A DNA stretch of 6,225 bases from Pseudomonadota bacterium (GTDB taxonomy: Bacteria > Pseudomonadota > Gammaproteobacteria > Xanthomonadales > Xanthomonadaceae), in NCBI GenBank assembly GCA_023391775.1, contig JAEWAG010000367.1, positions 1-6,225 on the forward strand. Direction: 5' to 3'. The notes below the pieces were generated by a model that was given only the letters and a program-made list of their open reading frames with translations, made no database searches and was not told the origin of the DNA. This document shows, piece by piece, positions 1 to 6,225 of the stretch; the first letter of the stretch is position 1; each line of letters starts with the position of its first letter. Position numbers and translations under genes: made by a program.

Positions 1-587
1 TGGCGGGCCCAGGCTTCGGCCAGCTTCAGGTCATAGCTGTTCTGCGCATAGCCGGGGCCGTTGTAAAGCCGGGCGAAGCGTGCCCAGTCCTTGCGCTGCA
101 GCGGCTGCAGCAGTGGCGAACCCGGCCGTGCGATGAGGCTGGCGAAGGTCTCCAGCTGGCCGTCCGCGCCGGAGGACTGGGCCTCGACGAAGGCGCCGAT
201 GCTGTCGAAGCCGCACAGCGCGTAGTTGAAACCCATGATCTGGAATGCGCCCCAGCTGGCGGACTGCATCGCCGCGGTCGGGTCCAGGGTGGCCGCGCGG
301 TCCAGCCGCTTCCATTCCCCGGCGAGTGAGCCCGAATAGCGGCTGCGGTCCCAGGCCGGATAGCTCAGGTCCGGATGCGAGGTGCCGTAGCGGCCGGCCG
401 TGAGGCGGTGGAATACGTGGCCCTCGAACAGCACCTTGGGCCGGCGGTCCGGCGGCGGCAGGAAGCCGCTGCCGGCCGATTCGACCTCGGCCACGGCGCG
501 CAGCACGGCCACCTCCACCTCCAGCCGTGTCGCCAGCCGGCTCCACATCTCCGGGGTGACCTCGCGCTCCAGTTCCCTCTGTTCCAT
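1..587 (-). CDS. N-acetylmuramidase-family protein (DUF3380), 3' end cut by window edge
   Basis: The first 195 residues are visible; the gene runs off the left edge two bases into the next codon. The protein matches the N-acetylmuramidase (DUF3380, Pfam 'Muramidase') fold known from phage endolysins and chromosomal genes, which cleaves the glycan backbone of peptidoglycan. Landmarks in order are AVAEVESAGSGF at 31-42, where E34/E36 sit at the presumed catalytic Glu; KVLFEGHVFHRLT at 51-63; SASWGAFQIMGFNY at 109-122; and WARFARLYNGPGYAQNSYDLKLA at 168-190. G56 lies where I recall the family usually having Arg. The last motif is close to the family C-terminus, so probably only a few residues are missing unless another domain follows. 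There is no signal peptide, no membrane segment and no N-terminal peptidoglycan-binding domain. The ATG at 587 is chosen because a strong AGGGAGGA lies 6 bases upstream. It follows the DUF2939 gene by 69 bases. Family assignment is secure; activity and cellular role are inferred. Confidence 0.9.
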   Translation of the reverse strand, partial: MEQRELEREVTPEMWSRLATRLEVEVAVLRAVAEVESAGSGFLPPPDRRPKVLFEGHVFHRLTAGRYGTSHPDLSYPAWDRSRYSGSLAGEWKRLDRAATLDPTAAMQSASWGAFQIMGFNYALCGFDSIGAFVEAQSSGADGQLETFASLIARPGSPLLQPLQRKDWARFARLYNGPGYAQNSYDLKLAEAWAR

Positions 588-589
588 GT

Positions 590-646
590 CCGATCCTCCC
601 TCGTTCGACGGCGGCCGACCTGCGCGCTGCCACCGTACCGGATCGG
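590..646 (-). repeat. Inverted repeat in the muramidase leader, one arm overlapping the RBS
   Basis: CCGATCC (minus strand, positions 646-640) is the exact complement of GGATCGG (596-590), with 43 bases between them. The downstream arm shares its GGA with the Shine-Dalgarno sequence at 594-601, so a 7-bp RNA helix could mask part of the ribosome binding site. Seven base pairs across a 43-base loop is weak, and GC-rich DNA makes such matches common. The repeat is certain; the function is speculative. Confidence 0.35.
594..601 (-). promoter_or_regulatory. Strong ribosome binding site of the muramidase gene
   Basis: On the minus strand this reads AGGGAGGA, followed by 6 bases and the ATG at 587. 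It is the strongest Shine-Dalgarno match in the window and fixes the muramidase start. Confidence 0.8.
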
Positions 647-656
647 GAGCGGAACG

Positions 657-1238
657 TCAGTCCAGCGCGGCAGCAGGGTCGCCGGGCAGGCGCACGTCCA
701 CCAGGCGCCAGCGCAGTCCCTGGCGTTGCAGGATCCACACGCTCTGCCGGCCCGGTGCGTGCGTGACCGTCACCGTGGCGCGCGACAGCGACACGTATTG
801 CAGGCGACGATCCTGCAACGGCCGCGCCGGTTCCACCGCCCAGCCCTGGTCGATGCCGGCAGTGCGACCGCGGGTGCGCTGCCACAGCACGTGGCCCTGC
901 AGCAGGGCGGCCACGCCCTGGGGACTGGCGGCCAGTTCGACGCCGGCGCCGGGCACACTGCTGGCAGCCGCCAGCGCGATCGCTCCCAGTGGATGGGTGG
1001 CCACGTCCGGCCCGGCGGCCCGCACCATGCGGTCCTGCACCTGCGCGCGCAGGTTGGCCTGCAGCTGCGGGAAATCGACGTGGCGGGCGAGGGCGGCGGT
1101 GTCGCGCTGCTCCAGCGCGCGCGAGATGCCGTGCACCGCCAGCCAGGGGCCGCCGGCCAGCCACGCGGCCAGCAGCAACACTGCAACCACGACGGCGCCC
1201 AGTAGCCGGCGCAGCGGGCGGTGGGGTGCACGGGCCAT
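657..1238 (-). CDS. DUF2939 domain protein, membrane-anchored, function unknown
   Basis: A 193-residue protein recognised as DUF2939, a family without a known function. A basic N-terminus (residues 1-11, several Arg) precedes one hydrophobic segment at about 12-28 (LLGAVVVAVLLLAAWLA), which looks like an uncleaved signal anchor leaving most of the chain in the periplasm. The family signature follows directly: WLAVHGISRALEQRDTAALARHVDFPQLQANLRAQ at about 32-66. A second conserved-looking part is PQGVAALLQG near 106-115, and the C-terminal half looks beta-rich (YVSLSRATVTV, WRLVDVRL). The ATG at 1238 is 2 bases after the TGA of the upstream DUF2461 gene, and GGAG at 1250-1247 inside that gene gives an 8-base spacing. 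Translational coupling to DUF2461 is therefore likely. No catalytic motif is visible. A lipoprotein is unlikely because the hydrophobic segment has no lipobox Cys. Confidence 0.85.
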   Translation of the reverse strand: MARAPHRPLRRLLGAVVVAVLLLAAWLAGGPWLAVHGISRALEQRDTAALARHVDFPQLQANLRAQVQDRMVRAAGPDVATHPLGAIALAAASSVPGAGVELAASPQGVAALLQGHVLWQRTRGRTAGIDQGWAVEPARPLQDRRLQYVSLSRATVTVTHAPGRQSVWILQRQGLRWRLVDVRLPGDPAAALD

Positions 1239-1240
1239 GC

Positions 1241-1927
1241 TCAGAACTCCAGGTCCAGGGCGGCGCAGAGGTAGTCGACGAACGGACCCAGTGCCGCCAG
1301 GTCGGTTTCCAGCGTTTTCAGCAGGCGCGGGCCGGTCATGGTGGCGTCCTGCAGTGGCCGCCAGGCCACCCAGTTGCGGTGGCGCAGGTCATCGATGAAC
1401 TCGAAGTCCGGCGGAAAGCCGCGCGGGCTACGCACCAGCATCTGCTCCTGGTCTAGCTCGAAACGGCGCCTGAAGGCGGGTTCGTGCGCCGCCCTGCGCC
1501 AGCTGCCCGGGTTGTCGAAGATGAACTGGCGGATGCGGCGCTGGGTATCGGTCTCCGGGTGCCACAGCCCCGCGCCGACGAAGCTGCCGCCGGGCTGCAG
1601 CTGCACGTAGAACGAGGGTGCGGCGACCTCGCGGCGGCGTTCGTGGAACAGGCGCGCACCCTGCCAGGTCTTGTAGGGCGATTTGTCGTGCGAATAGCGC
1701 GCGTCGCGGTGGATGCGGAACAGCGAGCCCCCGACCGGGCGCGGATCTGCGCGGAAGTGGGGGCTGATGGTCGCCATCACCGGCTGCAGGTCGCCGACCA
1801 GGCGCAGGAACGGCTGGCGGACGTGTGTCTCGTAATCCTTGCGGTTGGCCTGGAACCAGGCCTTGTCGTTGTGCCGGGCGATCCCGTGCAGGAAGCGCAG
1901 GCTGGCCTCGCTGAAGTACGCGCTCAT
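1241..1927 (-). CDS. DUF2461 / TIGR02453 family protein, function unknown
   Basis: A 228-residue, probably cytosolic protein of the DUF2461 (TIGR02453) family, which has no established function that I know of. Visible family landmarks are an N-terminal FSEASLRFLHGIARHNDKAWFQANRKDYE (5-33, including the typical N-x-K-x-WF-x-x-N/R-K-x-Y pattern), the hallmark FRIHRDARYSHDKSPYKT at 70-87, FYVQLQPGGSFVGAGLWHPE at 106-125, and a C-terminal part with FELDQEQM and PPDFEFIDDLRHRNWVAW (172-189). The length is usual for the family. The frame stays open upstream of 1927, but that stretch is inside sbcB. The ATG at 1927 is chosen because it overlaps the sbcB stop as ATGA, has AGGA 6 bases upstream (1937-1934), and gives the expected N-terminus. 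Its DUF2939 neighbour starts 2 bases after its stop. Family call is firm; biochemical role is unknown. Confidence 0.92.
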   Translation of the reverse strand: MSAYFSEASLRFLHGIARHNDKAWFQANRKDYETHVRQPFLRLVGDLQPVMATISPHFRADPRPVGGSLFRIHRDARYSHDKSPYKTWQGARLFHERRREVAAPSFYVQLQPGGSFVGAGLWHPETDTQRRIRQFIFDNPGSWRRAAHEPAFRRRFELDQEQMLVRSPRGFPPDFEFIDDLRHRNWVAWRPLQDATMTGPRLLKTLETDLAALGPFVDYLCAALDLEF

Positions 1928-3363
1928 AGCTGGTCCTGCAGTTGCCGGCCCCACTGCTCGAGCTGGTCGAGCAGTACCAGGCGGTTGCCATCGCCGGCGT
2001 GTTGGGCGCGCAGGCTGGCGATCTCGGCGGCGAAGGTATCGAAGGTGTACTCGGACAGGCCGCTGTCGAGCTGCAGCCGGCGCCGGCGGTACTCGTCCCA
2101 GCGCGTGCGCTCGGCGGCCGTCAGCGAGCCGGGCCAGTTGCGGGCGCGGTAGCGGAACAGCAGTTCCGGCAGCCGGGTGTCGCGGAACTCGAACGGCCGG
2201 GTGCCCAGCTCCGCCGGCGCGGTGGCCCGCACCTGGTTGCACAGGCGCTTGTCGCTATCGCCACAGAAGCCGGCGTACAGCGAGGCGTCGGCATCGACGT
2301 CACCGTGGTCGCGGTTGCCGGCGTAGACCTGGCGTGCCTTCTCCGCAAGCTCCGGGCCATGGTCGCGCAGGCGTTGCGCGCGGTCCAGCAGCAGCTCCGG
2401 ATCCAGCCCCAGGCGCTGGAAGTCCGGCGCGCGCAGGTGCGCCCAGGGCACCAGCATCGGCGAGCGGTTGAGGTGCACTTCCTTCAGCGGCACCCGGCTC
2501 ACGCCGGGTGGCAGGTCGGCCACCGGGGTGTATAGGCGGTCGGCGATCTCGGCGGGCGTCTGCTCCAGCAGCGCATCCACGTCCCCGTCCAGGTCGAACA
2601 CGATCACCCGGTTGCTGATGGCCGGATGCATGGCCAGCGGCAGCACCACCGCCGCGCACATGCGCGCGGCCGGGTAGCGCTGGGACACATGCAGCACCGG
2701 CTGCATGGCGAACGTGTCCAGCAGGCTGGCGGCGTGGCGCTTGTCGCGCAGGCGCAGCGCGTACTCCCACAGGCGCGGCTGGTGCTGGCGCAGCAGGCGT
2801 GCGAGGCCGATGGTGGCCATCACGTCCGACAGCGCTTCGTGTGCGTCGCCCTCGCGCACGTTGTTGGCCAGGGCCAGGTGTTCGAGGCGGAACGAGGTGG
2901 CCCCGTCCTCGCGGGTGGGCCATGCGATCCCTTCCGGGCGCAGGGCGTGGGCCAGGCGCAGCACGTCCAGCAGGTCCCAGCGCGAGTTGCCGCCGCGCCA
3001 CTCGCGCTCGTAGGGGTCGAAGAAGTTGCGGAACAGGCTGTGGCGGATGAACTCGTCGTCGAAGCGCAGCGAGTTGTAGCCCAGCGCGCAGGTGCCCGGG
3101 CGCGCCATCTCCTCGACGATGCGGGCCACCGCCTCGGCCTCCGGAAGCCCCTCGCGCAGGGCCTGCTGCGGGGTGATGCCGGTGATCAGGGTCGCGGTCG
3201 GCGAGGGCAGGAGGTCGTCGGCGGGTTGCACGAACAGGCTGACGGGGTCATCGACCAGCTGCAGTTCGCTGTCGGTGCGCACGGCGGCGAACTGGGCGAT
3301 GCGGCTGCGGCGCGGATCGGCGCCGAAGGTCTCCAGGTCGTAGAAGAGGAAGCTGTCGGTCAT
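1924..3363 (-). CDS. sbcB: Exodeoxyribonuclease I (3'-5' single-strand DNA exonuclease)
   Basis: A 479-residue protein, close to the 475 of E. coli SbcB. The enzyme degrades single-stranded DNA 3' to 5' in recombination and mismatch repair, and in E. coli binds the SSB tail. All DEDDh catalytic residues are visible: D9 and E11 (FYDLETFG), D102 (LRFDDEF), H175 and D180 (DAHEALSDV). They sit at a constant offset of 6 from E. coli D15, E17, D108, H181 and D186. By comparison with E. coli, the exonuclease domain covers about 1-195, the SH3-like domain about 196-350 (with HLNRSPMLVPW), and the C-terminal helical domain the rest (PELLFRYRARNWP). The ATG at 3363 puts the first catalytic Asp at residue 9, as expected. 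No Shine-Dalgarno is obvious upstream; initiation may depend on coupling through a mini-ORF whose TGA overlaps this ATG. The stop overlaps the DUF2461 start by 4 bases. Confidence 0.97.
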   Translation of the reverse strand: MTDSFLFYDLETFGADPRRSRIAQFAAVRTDSELQLVDDPVSLFVQPADDLLPSPTATLITGITPQQALREGLPEAEAVARIVEEMARPGTCALGYNSLRFDDEFIRHSLFRNFFDPYEREWRGGNSRWDLLDVLRLAHALRPEGIAWPTREDGATSFRLEHLALANNVREGDAHEALSDVMATIGLARLLRQHQPRLWEYALRLRDKRHAASLLDTFAMQPVLHVSQRYPAARMCAAVVLPLAMHPAISNRVIVFDLDGDVDALLEQTPAEIADRLYTPVADLPPGVSRVPLKEVHLNRSPMLVPWAHLRAPDFQRLGLDPELLLDRAQRLRDHGPELAEKARQVYAGNRDHGDVDADASLYAGFCGDSDKRLCNQVRATAPAELGTRPFEFRDTRLPELLFRYRARNWPGSLTAAERTRWDEYRRRRLQLDSGLSEYTFDTFAAEIASLRAQHAGDGNRLVLLDQLEQWGRQLQDQL

Positions 3364-3410
3364 GCGGCTATTGGACGTGGCGCCGCCGCGGGCGGCAAGC
3401 CCGGCGGCAT
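3360..3410 (-). other. Possible 16-codon mini-ORF linking kmo to sbcB
   Basis: An ATG follows the kmo TGA immediately (TGAATG) and opens 16 codons, MPPGLPPAAAPRPIAA, ending in a TGA that overlaps the sbcB ATG as ATGA. This could let ribosomes that finish kmo continue to sbcB, which has no clear ribosome binding site of its own. The peptide is rich in Pro and Ala, as any reading of this GC-rich spacer would be, and no family is recognisable. It may be coincidence. Confidence 0.25.
3382..3408 (-). promoter_or_regulatory. GC-rich hairpin directly after kmo
   Basis: On the minus strand GCCGCC plus GGGC (3408-3399) can pair with GCCC plus GGCGGC (3393-3390 and 3387-3382), leaving a TTGCC loop and a 2-base GC bulge. 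That makes 10 GC pairs starting 3 bases after the kmo stop. No T-tract follows, so it is not a canonical intrinsic terminator. It could slow transcription, stabilise the upstream mRNA 3' end, or be chance in GC-rich DNA. Confidence 0.35.
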
Positions 3411-4793
3411 TCAGCCTGCGTCCCCGAGTTCCGGCAGCTCGGCCTCGATGCGCCGGGCCAGCGCGTCCCAGTCGATCGACGAGAGGTCGGCGTGGCCGGC
3501 GGTAGCCTCCACCAGGATCCTGCGTTGCAGCTGGCTGCGCGCGTGGGCGACCGCGTAGGGCACGCGCATGAAGGTCACCATCGTGTAGTGCGGCACGAAG
3601 CGGCCCGGATGCCGGGCGTGCAGCGCCTGCTCCAGCTCCCGCTGCAGCAGGAAGGCCGGATCACCGACCAGGTCGCGCATCTCGATGTAGTTCTCCAGGG
3701 CCATGGCCTGGATGGCCGCGGCGTTCGGCTTGCGCTGGGCCTCGAACGCGGCGAACGCGTCGGCCAGGGACGGGTGCCGCTCCATCGCTTCGGCCAGGGC
3801 AAGGCAGTCCTCGAACGCGCAGTTCATGCCCTGGCCGTGGAACGGGACCATCGCGTGCGCGGCGTCGCCCAGCAGCACCGCGCGCCCTTCCAGGTGCCAC
3901 TGGTCCAGGTACAGCGTGCCGAGCAGGCCGGGCGGATGGTGCTCCCAGTCCTGCTCCAGGTCCGGGATCAGCGGCAGCGCATCGGGGAAGTCGCGTTCGA
4001 ACAGGGCGCGCACCTCGGCACCGCTGCGCACGCTGGCGAAGCACGGGTCGCCGCTGCCGGGTGCGGCCTGGTTGGGCAGGAACAGGGTGACGGTGAAGGT
4101 GCGCTCGTCATTGGGCAGGGCGATGCACATGTAGCGCCCGCGGGGCCAGATATGCAGCGCGTGCGGCTCGATCATGAAACCGCCGTCGGCCGCCGGCGGG
4201 ATGGTCAGCTCCTTGTACGAATGGTCCAGGAACTCGGTGCGCTCGCCGATGCCGGCTTTGCGCACCATCTCGGCGCGCAGCGCCGAGCCGGCGCCGTCGG
4301 TGCCGACCAGGGTGTCGAAGCGGATGTCGTGCGGCTGGTCGTGGCGGTCGTCGATGAGGCGCGCGTAGCCGGCGTCGAAATCCACCGTATGCAGGCGCCG
4401 GTGGAAGTGGACCGTGGCCCCGGCCTCCTCGGCCGCTTCCAGCAGGGTCATGTTGAGGTCGGCGCGGTGCACCGACCAGATGACTTCCGAGTCGTCGCGC
4501 CCGTAGCGCTGCAGGGCGGTCCGGCCATCGCGTCCGTGCACCATGCGGCCACGCATCATCACCGCCTGGCGCATGACCTGCTCCTCCACGCCAGCCACCT
4601 GCAGCGCGTGGCGGCCGCGTTCGGCCAGGGCCAGGTTGATCGAGCGACCGCGCTCGTAGCCCTTGATGCGCGGGTCACCGCGGCGTTCGTAGAGGGTGAC
4701 CTTCCACCCGCGCCGCGAAAGCAGGATGGCCAGCAGCGAGCCGGCCAGGCCGGCGCCGATCAGGGTCAGGGAGCGGGATGCGGTGGTGTCCAA
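3411..4793 (-). CDS. kmo: Kynurenine 3-monooxygenase (FAD-dependent)
   Basis: A 460-residue group A flavoprotein hydroxylase. It converts L-kynurenine, NADPH and O2 to 3-hydroxykynurenine in the kynurenine route of tryptophan breakdown. Visible motifs are the FAD dinucleotide fold LIGAGLAGSLLAILLSRRGWKVTLYER (G13, G15, G18, with E36 at the end of the second strand), GRSINLALAERG (49-60), the DG motif LVGTDGAGSALR (162-173) and GDAAHAMVPFHGQGMNCAFEDC (308-329). R83, Y97, N367 and E370 correspond to the substrate-pocket Arg, Tyr, Asn and Glu I recall from the Pseudomonas fluorescens enzyme (R84, Y98, N369, E372). I see no C-terminal membrane anchor like that of mitochondrial KMO, so it should be soluble. 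The start codon is TTG at 4793; it puts the Rossmann motif at the usual distance from the N-terminus, and no ATG or GTG is available nearby in frame. The ribosome binding site is weak. kynU lies 160 bases upstream and performs the next pathway step. Confidence 0.97.
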   Translation of the reverse strand: MDTTASRSLTLIGAGLAGSLLAILLSRRGWKVTLYERRGDPRIKGYERGRSINLALAERGRHALQVAGVEEQVMRQAVMMRGRMVHGRDGRTALQRYGRDDSEVIWSVHRADLNMTLLEAAEEAGATVHFHRRLHTVDFDAGYARLIDDRHDQPHDIRFDTLVGTDGAGSALRAEMVRKAGIGERTEFLDHSYKELTIPPAADGGFMIEPHALHIWPRGRYMCIALPNDERTFTVTLFLPNQAAPGSGDPCFASVRSGAEVRALFERDFPDALPLIPDLEQDWEHHPPGLLGTLYLDQWHLEGRAVLLGDAAHAMVPFHGQGMNCAFEDCLALAEAMERHPSLADAFAAFEAQRKPNAAAIQAMALENYIEMRDLVGDPAFLLQRELEQALHARHPGRFVPHYTMVTFMRVPYAVAHARSQLQRRILVEATAGHADLSSIDWDALARRIEAELPELGDAG

Positions 4794-4953
4794 TCGGGTA
4801 GTCCAACGATCCCGCCGGAGGCGCGGGGAACGGTAGGGAGGGGAGGCTGCCGGCTCCGCGGCAAGGCGCCGGAGGGGCAGGGCAGGTCGAGGCCCGGCGG
4901 GGCCGCATGCGGGGTGGTCACCTCATCAGGCGCGATATCCGCATCGGGGCAGC
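4794..4953 (-). promoter_or_regulatory. C-rich kynU-kmo intergenic leader
   Basis: A 160-base gap without a credible gene. The transcript here would be rich in C and poor in A/U, with two pyrimidine tracts opposite the purine runs at plus-strand 4832-4846 (GG, GGG, GGGG, GG) and 4871-4886 (GG, GGGG, GGG, GG). The purine strand could in principle form two-tetrad G-quadruplexes, and C-rich, G-poor RNA resembles Rho entry sites. A 9-base repeat, CGCCGGAGG, occurs at 4813-4821 and 4867-4875. No -35/-10 promoter pair and no intrinsic terminator with a T-tract was found. Whether kmo is transcribed with kynU or has its own promoter cannot be decided from the sequence. Confidence 0.4.
4891..4912. repeat. 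Overlapping short palindromes in the kmo leader
   Basis: GGCCC (4891-4895) and GGGCC (4900-4904) form a 5-bp inverted repeat around a 4-base loop. CCGCATGCGG at 4903-4912 is a perfect 10-base palindrome. Together they could be a small operator or an RNA hairpin, but such elements are frequent in DNA of this GC content, and the CATGC core is the only unusual part. Confidence 0.3.
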
Positions 4954-6222
<1,269 letters not shown>

Positions 6223-6225
6223 GCC

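Noticed and set aside
31..1164. 377-codon minus-strand frame spanning the muramidase and DUF2939 genes
   Set aside because: The translation is low-complexity Arg/Ala/Gly/Pro, while two other minus-strand frames over the same DNA give clear family matches with proper starts and ribosome binding sites.
1928..2242. Upstream extension of the DUF2461 frame into sbcB
   Set aside because: The extra 105 residues are Arg/Pro/Ala-rich and inside the conserved C-terminal part of ExoI. The ATG at 1927 has a ribosome binding site and gives the normal family length.
4675..4908. 77-codon minus-strand frame covering the kmo leader and start
   Set aside because: It overlaps the FAD-binding start of kmo in another frame, has low-complexity sequence and no credible ribosome binding site. 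A leader-peptide role would need comparative support.

Overview
The window looks like chromosomal DNA of a Xanthomonadaceae-type gammaproteobacterium (Xanthomonas, Stenotrophomonas, Lysobacter, Pseudoxanthomonas group). The basis is visibly very high GC with G/C-ending codons, and kynureninase and kynurenine 3-monooxygenase proteins that resemble Xanthomonas sequences as I remember them. The genus is an inference. No mobile element, tRNA, rRNA or CRISPR array is visible.

All six genes lie on the minus strand, so transcription runs from high to low coordinates: kynU (6222-4954), a 160-base C-rich leader, kmo (4793-3411), a 47-base spacer with a GC-rich hairpin, sbcB (3363-1924), a DUF2461/TIGR02453 gene (1927-1241), a DUF2939 gene (1238-657), a 69-base spacer with an inverted repeat reaching the ribosome binding site, and an N-acetylmuramidase-family (DUF3380) gene from 587 that runs off the left edge. 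sbcB and DUF2461 overlap by 4 bases in an ATGA arrangement, and DUF2461 and DUF2939 are 2 bases apart. These three therefore look translationally coupled.

Two functional groups are visible. KMO and KynU are consecutive steps of the eukaryote-like kynurenine route (kynurenine to 3-hydroxykynurenine to 3-hydroxyanthranilate plus alanine), which in some bacteria feeds quinolinate and NAD. The KynU residues that can be aligned to human kynureninase favour the 3-hydroxy substrate, which fits its neighbour. The rest is a mixed group: the single-strand exonuclease ExoI, two proteins of unknown function (one with an N-terminal membrane anchor), and a muramidase domain without an obvious export signal.

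I see no convincing new defence or mobile system; this is mostly ordinary core chromosome. The items most worth a second look are the tight sbcB-DUF2461-DUF2939 coupling, the stand-alone muramidase with a possibly masked ribosome binding site, the stop/start relay through a 16-codon mini-ORF between kmo and sbcB, and the C-rich leader with a TTG start before kmo.
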